DNA of 64,000 nucleotides, from positions 84,155-148,154 of the forward strand of contig JANWUX010000001.1 of the NCBI GenBank assembly GCA_025057905.1, in the 5' to 3' direction. Source of the stretch: Patescibacteria group bacterium (GTDB lineage Bacteria > Patescibacteriota > Microgenomatia > UBA1406 > GWC2-37-13). Positions 7,081-15,060 of this stretch are shown one piece after another; position 1 is the stretch's first letter; each line of letters starts with the position of its first letter. The notes beneath the pieces were generated by a model. That model was not told the origin of the DNA. It saw nothing but the letters and a program-made list of their open reading frames with translations, and did no database searches. Both the position numbers and the translations under genes were made by a program.

Positions 7081-9732
7081 TCAGTTTGGATAGTGACACT
7101 TTTTGTATTTTTTACCACTGCCGCACCAGCAAGGATCGTTGCGACCGATTTTTACTTTTCTTGTTCTTTGGGAAAAGTAACTTGTTCTTGGTCGATCACC
7201 AGCAGGTTTTTGATCGACCCCTGAAGCAGGATTGAAGATCATTTTTGACTGGTCAAAGGGTAAAAAAGCCAGGTTTTCAAGGTTAATTTCTGAGTCGATT
7301 TTAAGCAGACGTTTTGAGACTTCGTTATTTATATTAAAGATAAGATTCTCAAACATCGAAAAAGCCTCATTTTTGTATTCAACCAGTGGGTCAAGCTGGG
7401 CATAACCTCGAAGATTAATTCCCTCCCGGAGATTCTCCATTGATGTCAGATGATTCATCCAGTGCTTGTCAATTATTGATAATACAACCGTTTTAGCGAT
7501 CTCTCGCCAAATCTCTTTACCAAGTTTTTTTTCTTTTTTCTTAAAATCATTGATAATTTTTTCTTCAATCACTTTTTGAGGATTATCAGATCTTAGATCC
7601 TTTTCAGAAACATTAACGATTGCCTTTAGCTCTTCTTCAATTTTTTTCAAATCGAGTGTCTTTTCTTGTGGGCTACTCATCACTAATGAGTACGAGCTTA
7701 AGAGACTGGCGATTTCTTCTCGAAAAATGTTAAGAATTGGTTCGTAAAAATTCTCTTCTTCGCTAGCAAAAAGGATTTTTCGCCTCAGGCCATAGATAAT
7801 CTCTCGTTGTTTGTTGAGAACATCATCGAACTCGACCAAGTGTTTTCGAATGTCAAAATTAAAACCCTCAACCTTTATCTGGGCTTGCTCAATCGCCTTC
7901 GAGACCATCGGATGAGATAGAGGTTGATCCTCTGGAAAGTTAAAAAAATTCATTAATCGGGTTATTTGCTCACCACCAAAGATTCTCATCAAATCATCTT
8001 CCAGTGAAACATAAAAAACACTCTCGCCCGGGTCGCCTTGTCGACCAGAACGCCCTCGAAGCTGGTTGTCGATACGTCTTGATTCGTGCCGCTCGGTGCC
8101 AATGACTAGCAATCCGCCGAGAGCCACCACCTCTTCATGTTTTCTTTGCCACTCACGTGGTTCCTTTTGACTCGGATCGCCTCCCAGGATGATATCAACG
8201 CCTCGGCCAGCCATGTTAGTAGCAACCGTCACCGCTCCTTTTTCTCCGGCTTTGGCAATGATGAGAGCTTCTCGTTGATGATTTTTTGCGTTGAGAACCT
8301 CATGAGGAACACCTCGCTGACGCAAGAGCTCAGAGAGATGTTCGTTGTTCTCAATGGAAGTCGTTCCAATCAAAACTGGCCGGCCGATTTTGTAGTTTTT
8401 TATGATTTCTTCAACTACGGCTCGGTATTTGGCTCTTTTTGTTTTATAGACAACATCCGGCCGATCTTTTCGAATCATTGGCCGATGCGTAGGAATCACG
8501 ACAACATCAGTCTTATAGATTTTATTAAACTCCTCCGCTTCCGTCGCCGCGGTTCCGGTCATACCAGCTAGTTTTTGGTACATTCGAAAGTAATTTTGAA
8601 GAGAGATTGTTGCCAGTGTTTTTGACTCTTGCTTGATCGAAACGCCTTCTTTAGCCTCAATCGCCTGGTGAAGCCCCTCAGAAAAGCGTCGACCATAGAG
8701 AAGCCTGCCAGTAAACTCATCGACAATGATCACTTCATTGTTTTTGACGATATAATCTCGATCTTTTTTAAAGAGGGTCTTTGCTTTCAAGGCTGCTTCG
8801 ACGTGGAATAAGGTTTCGTAGTCTTTCTCGTAGAGATTTTTAACCCCTAAAATTTTTTCGACTTTTTCAATCCCCTTCTCGGTAAGGTGAGCCGTTCTCA
8901 ACTTCTCATCGACCCTGTAATCAGTGTTTTCTTCGAGCGTCTGGACGATCTTGGCATATTGATAATACTTCGAGGTGTCCTCCTCAAAAGGAGCTGAGAT
9001 TATATGAGGAGTTCGAGCCTCATCAATTAAGACTGAGTCTGCCTCATCAACAATCGCATAGTAAAAACCACGTTGAACCAGATCGATGACTCGCTGAGCC
9101 ATGTTGTCGCGAAGATAATCAAAGCCAAACTCGCTATTGATGCCGTATGTGATATCGGCTTGGTAGGCCTGTTTTCTATCTATTGGCCGAAGATGGGCCA
9201 GTCGCCAATCAACCGCTTTTTCATCAATGTAGTCTGGATCATAGAAAAAAGACTGGTCGGAGATAATTGAGGCAGTTGTCAGACCCAGAAAATGGAAAAT
9301 TTTACCCATCCAGCCGGCATCTCTTCGGGCCAGATAGTCGTTGACTGTCACCAAATGAACACCCCGGCCAACAAGAGCATTTAAATAGAGAGCCGGCACT
9401 GCTGAAAGAGTTTTTCCTTCTCCAGTTTTCTGCTCGGCAATCTTACCTTCATGAAGAGCAATGGCCGCCATTAACTGAACATCAAAATGGCGCTGACCAA
9501 GAACTCGCCGAGCCGCTTCTCTGACTAGTGCATATGCCCAACTCAGGTGATTATCTAGGTTTCTTTCATCTCCTCCAATTGACTCTCTTAGCCGTTGAGT
9601 TTCTCTGACAAAATCCTCATCTTTGAGTTTGCGAGATTTGTCTTCTAGTTTATTGATTTCCTCAACTTTTTTTCTTAGTTTCTCGACTTGTTTCTGGTTA
9701 TAGTCAAAAAATCTCTTCAAGAAACTCAGCAT
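7081..9732 (-). CDS. secA: Preprotein translocase ATPase SecA
   Basis: SecA is the cytoplasmic motor that pushes preproteins through SecYEG. The 883 residues cover the whole family: the N-terminal DEAD motor with Walker A KTGEGKT near 103, VTVNDYLARRDAGWMG, the Walker B-like segment IVDEADSVLIDEARTP, the cross-linking domain, the second motor domain (TIHQREALIIAKAG-like region, TNMAGRGVDI, GTERHESRRIDNQLRGRSGRQGD split over a few residues), and helical scaffold and wing. The C-terminus is the zinc-binding SEC-C tail with CWCGSGKKYKKCH. It is the last gene of the minus-strand run that begins at alaS, 8 nt downstream of the preceding gene. Its partner secY lies at 55873-57162. Confidence 0.98.
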   Translation of the reverse strand: MLSFLKRFFDYNQKQVEKLRKKVEEINKLEDKSRKLKDEDFVRETQRLRESIGGDERNLDNHLSWAYALVREAARRVLGQRHFDVQLMAAIALHEGKIAEQKTGEGKTLSAVPALYLNALVGRGVHLVTVNDYLARRDAGWMGKIFHFLGLTTASIISDQSFFYDPDYIDEKAVDWRLAHLRPIDRKQAYQADITYGINSEFGFDYLRDNMAQRVIDLVQRGFYYAIVDEADSVLIDEARTPHIISAPFEEDTSKYYQYAKIVQTLEENTDYRVDEKLRTAHLTEKGIEKVEKILGVKNLYEKDYETLFHVEAALKAKTLFKKDRDYIVKNNEVIIVDEFTGRLLYGRRFSEGLHQAIEAKEGVSIKQESKTLATISLQNYFRMYQKLAGMTGTAATEAEEFNKIYKTDVVVIPTHRPMIRKDRPDVVYKTKRAKYRAVVEEIIKNYKIGRPVLIGTTSIENNEHLSELLRQRGVPHEVLNAKNHQREALIIAKAGEKGAVTVATNMAGRGVDIILGGDPSQKEPREWQRKHEEVVALGGLLVIGTERHESRRIDNQLRGRSGRQGDPGESVFYVSLEDDLMRIFGGEQITRLMNFFNFPEDQPLSHPMVSKAIEQAQIKVEGFNFDIRKHLVEFDDVLNKQREIIYGLRRKILFASEEENFYEPILNIFREEIASLLSSYSLVMSSPQEKTLDLKKIEEELKAIVNVSEKDLRSDNPQKVIEEKIINDFKKKEKKLGKEIWREIAKTVVLSIIDKHWMNHLTSMENLREGINLRGYAQLDPLVEYKNEAFSMFENLIFNINNEVSKRLLKIDSEINLENLAFLPFDQSKMIFNPASGVDQKPAGDRPRTSYFSQRTRKVKIGRNDPCWCGSGKKYKKCHYPN

Positions 9733-9740
9733 AAATTAGT

Positions 9741-10475
9741 CTAGTTGATAAAGTATTCCTGAGGAATGATCAAAGTCCTAAGAGCCCGGCACAGATTATC
9801 TTCTTTTTTTGCTGGCTCTGGCTGGCAGACAAAGTGAATATAGTCACCAACAATTATCCTGGAAAAACCACCTCTTTCCAATCTCAGGTTTTTTATGTTC
9901 AGAAGCTGTTGGCGAGTGGTAGTTTCAATGCTGAGAGTGTAGGTCGTCTTGTCTGAGGTGATCACCCGAAGGTTGAAGTTTTGCTTGTCAATTTCAACCA
10001 CCCTCCCTGAATCAACAACAAAAAACTGATCGACATAGACAAAATTTGCTTGAATCGCCCTGTCGTCAGCAATTCCCAAAACAACCAAGTAATCACCTTT
10101 TTTAAGCTGAGTCTGAGGTATTTCCCTTTTTGAGTTTCTTTCGATTTTGTAGAACTTGGTTAGATTTTCATCAACAAGAATCTCTAAATCTTTGTTATTT
10201 TGGCTCTTGATTTTTATTTTCTTATCACTTAATTCCTCGACAAAGCCAGCAAAAGCGCGATTGTTCTCTTTGATTAGCTCGTCCACTTGCAAAGCCACTC
10301 TTTCCTTCAGATCCTCAATTTTTTTCTTTTCTTCTTTAGAAAGAGTCGGTGATGGTATTATTTTAGAATCGAGCTGATTTTCCTGGCCAACGATATTTCT
10401 GGTTAAGTTTAAAAGAACAAAACCAATCATCAAAAGACCAACCAAGACCATCAGCCAGAAAACAACAAATCTCAT
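9741..10475 (-). CDS. Membrane-anchored protein of unknown function, DUF5666-like
   Basis: The 244-residue protein has one N-terminal membrane segment (about 4-24), a charged helical stretch (about 45-75), then a beta-rich part. The pattern GDYLVVLGIADDRAIQANFVYV followed by VVEIDKQNFNLRVIT resembles DUF5666-type beta-barrel repeats, in which a short motif states how a residue set is permitted to vary; this assignment is weak. The protein probably faces outward. Its start overlaps the preceding gene by 4 nt and secA starts 8 nt after it, so it is probably co-expressed with secA. I cannot name a function. Confidence 0.7.
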   Translation of the reverse strand: MRFVVFWLMVLVGLLMIGFVLLNLTRNIVGQENQLDSKIIPSPTLSKEEKKKIEDLKERVALQVDELIKENNRAFAGFVEELSDKKIKIKSQNNKDLEILVDENLTKFYKIERNSKREIPQTQLKKGDYLVVLGIADDRAIQANFVYVDQFFVVDSGRVVEIDKQNFNLRVITSDKTTYTLSIETTTRQQLLNIKNLRLERGGFSRIIVGDYIHFVCQPEPAKKEDNLCRALRTLIIPQEYFIN

Positions 10476-10909
10476 AACTCTGGTTTGAGGTAATAAATTC
10501 TAAGACTTTTTTCTTTTGGACTAAGACTTCTTGACCGAGGATAGCTGACTATCTTAATAGGATTTTCACCAGGAACAAGTGAGAGATTAATTCGAAAACT
10601 CTCTCTTTCGTTTTTGTAAATGATCTCTTTTTTGGGAGTATGAATGACGATAAGTGAGTTTTTATTTGATTTACCAATGACCTCAATGACCTCTTTTCCT
10701 GTCACTAATCCATCTCTTGGCTCAGAGATCTCAAGGAAAACTTGGTCTAAGCTTTGCTTTTGATTTTTAGGTTTGACCAAGAGGGTCGGAGCTGGCTGAG
10801 AAGTTACGTTACCAACAGTCATCTCTTTGCTTTTGTTGATTATAAAAACACTGACCACTCCTGCTAAAAAAACGCCTAAAAAAACAGCAAAGATAGTTTC
10901 TCTTTTCAT
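10472..10909 (-). CDS. Membrane-anchored Ig-like domain protein, unknown function
   Basis: The 145-residue protein has an N-terminal membrane anchor (about 6-25), a Ser/Thr/Pro/Lys linker and one beta-sandwich-like domain at about 58-143. In that domain, EPRDGLVTGKEVIEVIGKS and INLSLVPGENPIKIVSY match the pattern of glucodextranase-B/Ig-like bacterial modules. It is likely an exported scaffold or adhesion domain, not an enzyme, since no catalytic motif is visible. Its start overlaps nnrD and its end overlaps the next gene, each by 4 nt, which implies translational coupling. Confidence 0.72.
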   Translation of the reverse strand: MKRETIFAVFLGVFLAGVVSVFIINKSKEMTVGNVTSQPAPTLLVKPKNQKQSLDQVFLEISEPRDGLVTGKEVIEVIGKSNKNSLIVIHTPKKEIIYKNERESFRINLSLVPGENPIKIVSYPRSRSLSPKEKSLRIYYLKPEL

Positions 10910-11829
10910 ATGGAGACAATCTTTTTTAAAGTCTGCGGCAAGTGAGCAATGATCGTACTAACATTATACCAATAGCCAAGGCGAGCGAATAATTCATCGG
11001 CCGTTCTCTTCAGAAGAATTGAGCTAAAAACTGCCGCTTCAAGGGGAGGATTTTTTGTGTAAAAACAGGCCACTAGCGAAGCTAAAACATCGCCCGTCCC
11101 CCCTTTTGTTAATCCCTGATTACCGCCCTCGATAACATAAAGCCTACTGCCATCTGAGATATAATCATCAACTGCCTTCAGGAGAATTACAGTTCGATGG
11201 GTTTTGGCAGCTATTTTGACCATCTGCCCCTTTTCCTTTTTATCTAAATGACTAACCTCGAGACTAAATAATTTTTCAAACTCTTTTTGATGAGGAGTAA
11301 CAATCGAAGGCGTTTTTAGTTTCAGGAGCCAGCTTTTTTCCATCATCTGAAGACTCCCGGCATCAAAGACAAATTTTTTTTGAGGGTATTTTTCAATTAA
11401 GTATTTTGTCAATAGATAGGTGTATTCAGCTTCATTATCCAGATCAAGAATAAGTTTTAGGTTATCAATTCTAATTTTTTTCTTTTTTTCCTTGACAGTC
11501 CCTCTCACTAAACCACTACCAACTAAAATTACGTCATCTTCCCTCGCATATTCATCTAGATCTTTTTTTTTGATGACAATGCCATTTCTGAATTTTTTTT
11601 TCAGGCTTAGGAAGATCTTTTCGTTTTCCTGAGTTGAGGAAAAGTGAACTAGATCGACAAAATAAGAGGCGGTTTCTGCAGACCAGAGAGGGGCTGAGTG
11701 AAAAAGCGATGAGCCACCGATAATCAAAAGTTTGCCGTTTTCGCCTTTGTGAGAACCTTTTTTTGGCAAAGAAAAATTCCTAAAGAATCTCTTAACAATT
11801 TCATCATCCGCCGTCTTAATTGGGATCAT
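10906..11829 (-). CDS. nnrD: ADP-dependent NAD(P)H-hydrate dehydratase
   Basis: This enzyme repairs hydrated NADH and NADPH, a cytoplasmic metabolite-repair reaction. The 307-residue protein has the ribokinase-like fold of the YjeF C-terminal family: GKLLIIGGSSLFHSAP near the N-terminus, FDAGSLQ, TPHQKEFEKL, and the anionic hole with catalytic Asp in TKGGTGDVLASLVA near 250. The YjeF N-terminal epimerase half is missing and is not nearby. It starts 15 nt after the DsbA-like gene and overlaps the next gene by 4 nt. The C-terminal HLPQTLKKI agrees with the family. Confidence 0.9.
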   Translation of the reverse strand: MIPIKTADDEIVKRFFRNFSLPKKGSHKGENGKLLIIGGSSLFHSAPLWSAETASYFVDLVHFSSTQENEKIFLSLKKKFRNGIVIKKKDLDEYAREDDVILVGSGLVRGTVKEKKKKIRIDNLKLILDLDNEAEYTYLLTKYLIEKYPQKKFVFDAGSLQMMEKSWLLKLKTPSIVTPHQKEFEKLFSLEVSHLDKKEKGQMVKIAAKTHRTVILLKAVDDYISDGSRLYVIEGGNQGLTKGGTGDVLASLVACFYTKNPPLEAAVFSSILLKRTADELFARLGYWYNVSTIIAHLPQTLKKIVSI

Positions 11830-11844
11830 ATAGAAGGATAGTTC

Positions 11845-12702
11845 TTAGAGAGATTTTGCCTTCTGCTTTTGAACCTCAAAAAGCCGATCGTGATATTCCC
11901 AGAATTTTCCTTGGTCACCTGCACATAAAGAGGCTTCGGCTGCTTTTTGAGCGTTAGGGTGATAGTTGAGGGGATAGTGAAAGTAGTAAAAACGTACCTT
12001 ATCTCCATATGTTCTGAGAATCTCTTTTACTGTGTCGTAAGATCTAAGACAGAAAGAGCACTCAAAATCAGAAAACTCAACAATTGTCACTGGGGCCATT
12101 TCTGGGCCACGCCTTTGACCCTTTTTAAGATCAATGGCCTTTGGCTCTGGATTGAAAGCCTGATTGTTCTTGTCTTGGCAGATTCTTCTTAAATTTTCAG
12201 AGTAATCAAGACAATTATTGGTTGCCGTTCCTTCTAGCTCTTTGTCAATGATCTCTTTGAAAAACTCTATCGGAAACGCGCCTCCTAAAAATCGGCCATT
12301 AATGAAAAATCCTGGAGTCCCCCTGACTCCTAAAGATGATCCATAATCAAACTCCTCTTTGACCTCTCTTACTTTTTCACCTGAGTCAAGACATCGGTTA
12401 AATCTTCTTAGATCAAGTTTAAGCTCTTTAGCGTATTTTTTTAGATTCTTGACTGACAAAGGCGACACGTTTTGAGACTGATCTTCGGTTTTAGCCTGGC
12501 CTTGGCCGCCAAAACTTGAATTGACTTTTTTTTCAAGATTAAAAACTGTGATTGCCAAAAAAATGTTAAAAAGCAAAAGAGCTGCCAGTGAAAAGAGAGA
12601 AAAATAAACAAACTTGCTTGAGGTAGGCTGATTTATAGAAGATGATTGGCTTGTCTTTTTTTTTTGATTTAGGTCTTCTGATCTTTTTGATCTTTTTTCC
12701 AT
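11845..12702 (-). CDS. DsbA-like thiol oxidoreductase with permuted domain order
   Basis: This 285-residue membrane-anchored protein has a cytoplasmic basic N-terminus and a membrane segment at about 31-54. The family order is then reversed. Residues 80-157 match the usual C-terminal half of DsbA/BdbD proteins: LKKYAKELKLDL, FNRCLDSG, and the cis-proline loop GTPGFFINGRFLGGA with T129-P130. Residues 199-283 match the usual N-terminal half: APVTIVEFSDFECSFC with the redox pair C215/C218, then NAQKAAEASLCAGDQGKFWEYHDRLFE. Together they make one complete fold, so a circular permutation or a trimmed tandem duplication is likely. The linker carries extra cysteines (164, 175). It probably forms disulfides in exported proteins. 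Confidence 0.88.
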   Translation of the reverse strand: MEKRSKRSEDLNQKKKTSQSSSINQPTSSKFVYFSLFSLAALLLFNIFLAITVFNLEKKVNSSFGGQGQAKTEDQSQNVSPLSVKNLKKYAKELKLDLRRFNRCLDSGEKVREVKEEFDYGSSLGVRGTPGFFINGRFLGGAFPIEFFKEIIDKELEGTATNNCLDYSENLRRICQDKNNQAFNPEPKAIDLKKGQRRGPEMAPVTIVEFSDFECSFCLRSYDTVKEILRTYGDKVRFYYFHYPLNYHPNAQKAAEASLCAGDQGKFWEYHDRLFEVQKQKAKSL

Positions 12703-12728
12703 TTATCTAGATGATAGTTAATACAGTC

Positions 12729-12754
12729 GGGCAGAATGAATTTTTGTTCTACCC
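12729..12754 (-). promoter_or_regulatory. Hairpin in the leader of the DsbA-like gene
   Basis: In minus-strand RNA, GGGUAGAA pairs with UUCUGCCC (8 bp including one G-U) around a 10-nt loop. The plus-strand version has an A-C mismatch, so the structure favours the transcribed strand. It sits between the tRNA-binding gene stop and the dsbA-like start. No U-tract follows, so it may set mRNA stability or processing instead of ending transcription. Confidence 0.4.
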
Positions 12755-12756
12755 AG

Positions 12757-13095
12757 TCATCTAATAATTTTCCCAGGTTTTATGTTATTGTCAAGAGTGA
12801 TTAAGGTGACTTTTTCCACATCGTCAATCAGCAAAAGCATTCCCTCAGAAAGTTCTCCCCTAATTTTTTTTGGTTCAAGATTCGCAAGAAAAGGATAAAG
12901 ATTGCCAACGAGATCTTCTGGTTGATGCTGATCGCCTATCCCGGTAATTATCTGAACTATGCCGTAGTCCTCTCCCAGATCAACTTTTAGCTTTATTAGT
13001 CGATCGGTGTGAGGAACTTTTGAGGCCTCGATTACCTTTCCAACTCTAATGTCAAATTTCTCAAAATCAGCCAGGTTAATGATTGGTTTTTTCAT
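12757..13095 (-). CDS. Free-standing tRNA-binding domain protein (EMAP/Trbp111 type)
   Basis: The 112-residue protein is a single OB-fold tRNA-binding domain like the C-terminus of bacterial MetG, Trbp111 and CsaA: FDIRVGKVIEASKVPHTDRL, then IVQIITGI, and the end LSEGMLLLIDD. It would bind tRNA non-specifically as a dimer. No methionyl-tRNA synthetase body is attached. Its start codon overlaps the alaS stop by 4 nt, so the two are probably translated together. This suggests it serves as a tRNA-binding partner in trans for the shortened AlaRS; that is inference. Confidence 0.9.
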   Translation of the reverse strand: MKKPIINLADFEKFDIRVGKVIEASKVPHTDRLIKLKVDLGEDYGIVQIITGIGDQHQPEDLVGNLYPFLANLEPKKIRGELSEGMLLLIDDVEKVTLITLDNNIKPGKIIR

Positions 13096-14918
13096 TCTTC
13101 TAGCTTTTTTGTGTTACCGGCGTAAATTCGGTATATGTTTGTGCCAATTTTCTCCCATTTAAAAATTTTAATCGGCTCAATCTCTCGGGTATTTTGGACA
13201 TGAGGGCCGCCGCAAAACTCTTTAGAGTAGGCGGTTTCCAGAGACGGTCCGATATAGTAAACTTTTACTCTTTCTGGGTATTTCTCTCTAAAAAGAGCTC
13301 TTGCGCCGATTCGAAACGCCTCTTCTCTATCAAGGAAAACAAAATAAACAGGCAGTTCTTTCTTTATTTTCTCGTTAATGATTGCCTCGATTTTTTTTAT
13401 TTTTTCCTCATCAGGTTTTACTAAAGAAAAAAAATCAAACCTGAGTCGCTCGCCGGTGATGTGAGAACCCTCCTGCCTTACTGATTCGCCAAGAACATCA
13501 AAAAGTGCCTGATGTAGAAGATGAGTGGCGGTGTGATACTTTATTGTTTTTTCCGAGTGATCGGCCAATCCCCCTCTAAAGACACCGGCCGAGAGCTTTC
13601 GAGAAAGTTGTCGGTGTTTTTCAAATTCCTTGTCAAACTCTACTTGCGAGAAAGTTAAGCCTCGCTCTCTAAGAATCTCTTCCGATAACTCTTTTGGGAA
13701 ACCGTAGGATTGATAGAGATCAAAAATTTTTTTTCCGGCCGGGTTGTTCAAATTTAAAAGTAAAGTCATTCCTTTCTTAAGGGTTTTATTGAACCTATGG
13801 ATTTCTTCCCTAATCACCTCGGCAATCGAGGTGAGATCTTTGTCCTGAAAATAGAGATGTTTGTAAATCTCAAGAATTTTCTCGACGACAAACAATAACT
13901 CTTTTACCTCAGCAGTTTTAGCAGTCAGCTGGTAAATCTTGACAGCGACTCTTCTTAAAAGCCGGCGAAGATAATAGCCTCTCTCTTTATTTGATGGATA
14001 AATACCAGCTTTTATTAAAAAAACCGTCGCCTTGAGATGATCAGCAATGATTCTCAATTTTTGTTTGTTTTCTGCCTCTTCATACTTCGTTAAGGTGATC
14101 GATTCCAGAGCCTTAATAATCGGCAAATAGACATCGCTAAGAAAGATATCCGGCTCGTCATTCAAGGCCGCCAAAATACGCTCTAACCCACCACCAAAAT
14201 CAACATTCTTTGCTGGTAACTCCTCAAATCCATTCTTAGTTTTTTTGTACTCCATAAAAACCGAATTGCCGATCTCTAAAAACCGGCCACAGTCGCAGTT
14301 TGGATGACAAGGCAGATTTCGAAAGGGAGAGCGCTCGTGGATTTTTCTTTTTACTCCAAAGTCATAGAAAACTTCACTGTCAGGTCCACCGGGCTCTCCC
14401 TCTGGCATCTTTGCTGGCTCACCAGCTCTTGACCACCAGTTTTTTGAAGGACCATACGAGAAAATGTGATCATTTCCAACGCCAATTTCTTTCCATATCT
14501 TTTTTGATTCAAAATCATGAGAAAGCTTGTTCTCAGGGTCGCCTTCGAAAATGGTTACATATAATCTCTCTTTTTCAAAACCGAGGACCTTGGTCAAAAA
14601 ATCCCAAAACCAATTAAGCTGCTCTTTTTTAAAATAATCCCCAAGCGACCAGTTACCCATCATCTCAAAAAAAGTCGTGTGACGATTGTCGCCGACCTCA
14701 AGAATATCTTGGCTTCGAAAACACGGTTGGATATTATAAAGCCGACGGCCAAGAGGATGGGGTTCGCCAAGAAGATAGACTACTAGTTGTTGCATCCCGC
14801 TTCCGGTGAAGAGAGTCGTTGAGTCATCTTGAGGAATAAGAGAAATTGGGGGTACTTCTCGGTGATTTTTACTTTTCCAGAACTCTTCAAATTTTTTTCT
14901 AAGCTCTCGATGAGTCAT
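13092..14918 (-). CDS. alaS: Alanyl-tRNA synthetase, short form lacking C-Ala
   Basis: AlaRS charges tRNA-Ala and edits mischarged Ser and Gly. The class II catalytic domain is complete at the N-terminus (LFTGSGMQQLV, RSQDILEVGDNRHTTFFEM, GGGLERILAAL), followed by the helical recognition domain. The editing domain follows with zinc-site HTATH near 461 and CGGPH near 570. The protein stops at 608 residues, whereas bacterial AlaRS is usually about 850-880; the coiled C-Ala dimerisation and tRNA-binding domain is absent. The next gene encodes a free tRNA-binding domain and overlaps by 4 nt. A hairpin lies immediately before the start codon. Confidence 0.96.
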   Translation of the reverse strand: MTHRELRKKFEEFWKSKNHREVPPISLIPQDDSTTLFTGSGMQQLVVYLLGEPHPLGRRLYNIQPCFRSQDILEVGDNRHTTFFEMMGNWSLGDYFKKEQLNWFWDFLTKVLGFEKERLYVTIFEGDPENKLSHDFESKKIWKEIGVGNDHIFSYGPSKNWWSRAGEPAKMPEGEPGGPDSEVFYDFGVKRKIHERSPFRNLPCHPNCDCGRFLEIGNSVFMEYKKTKNGFEELPAKNVDFGGGLERILAALNDEPDIFLSDVYLPIIKALESITLTKYEEAENKQKLRIIADHLKATVFLIKAGIYPSNKERGYYLRRLLRRVAVKIYQLTAKTAEVKELLFVVEKILEIYKHLYFQDKDLTSIAEVIREEIHRFNKTLKKGMTLLLNLNNPAGKKIFDLYQSYGFPKELSEEILRERGLTFSQVEFDKEFEKHRQLSRKLSAGVFRGGLADHSEKTIKYHTATHLLHQALFDVLGESVRQEGSHITGERLRFDFFSLVKPDEEKIKKIEAIINEKIKKELPVYFVFLDREEAFRIGARALFREKYPERVKVYYIGPSLETAYSKEFCGGPHVQNTREIEPIKIFKWEKIGTNIYRIYAGNTKKLEE

Positions 14919-14920
14919 AA

Positions 14921-14973
14921 CTGAGAAATCTAAGCAGAATGAGGACTCCTTGGGTGATTTTGCTTTTTCTCAG
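14921..14973 (-). promoter_or_regulatory. Leader hairpin directly upstream of alaS
   Basis: In minus-strand RNA, CUGAGAAA (14973-14966) pairs with UUUCUCAG (14928-14921), and inner AAGCA pairs with UGCUU, giving about 13 pairs with a small internal loop. The apical loop holds AAGGAG (14950-14945), a Shine-Dalgarno-like sequence that also overlaps a small AGGA/UCCU stem. The base of the stem ends 2 nt before the alaS ATG. Folding would bring the purine tract toward the start or occlude it. An autoregulatory role is inference. Confidence 0.45.
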
Positions 14974-15060
14974 GGTTTTAAGTTTATAAAATTCCAAGAA
15001 GAAAAACAATAACTAAGTCAACTGAGAGATTTAAGATGTTTTATAATAACAACCTATAAT

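Noticed and set aside
11826-12008. Separate 60-residue gene on the minus strand overlapping the dsbA-like gene
   Set aside because: It lies in another frame over the conserved NAQKAAEASLCAG segment and lacks a start signal.
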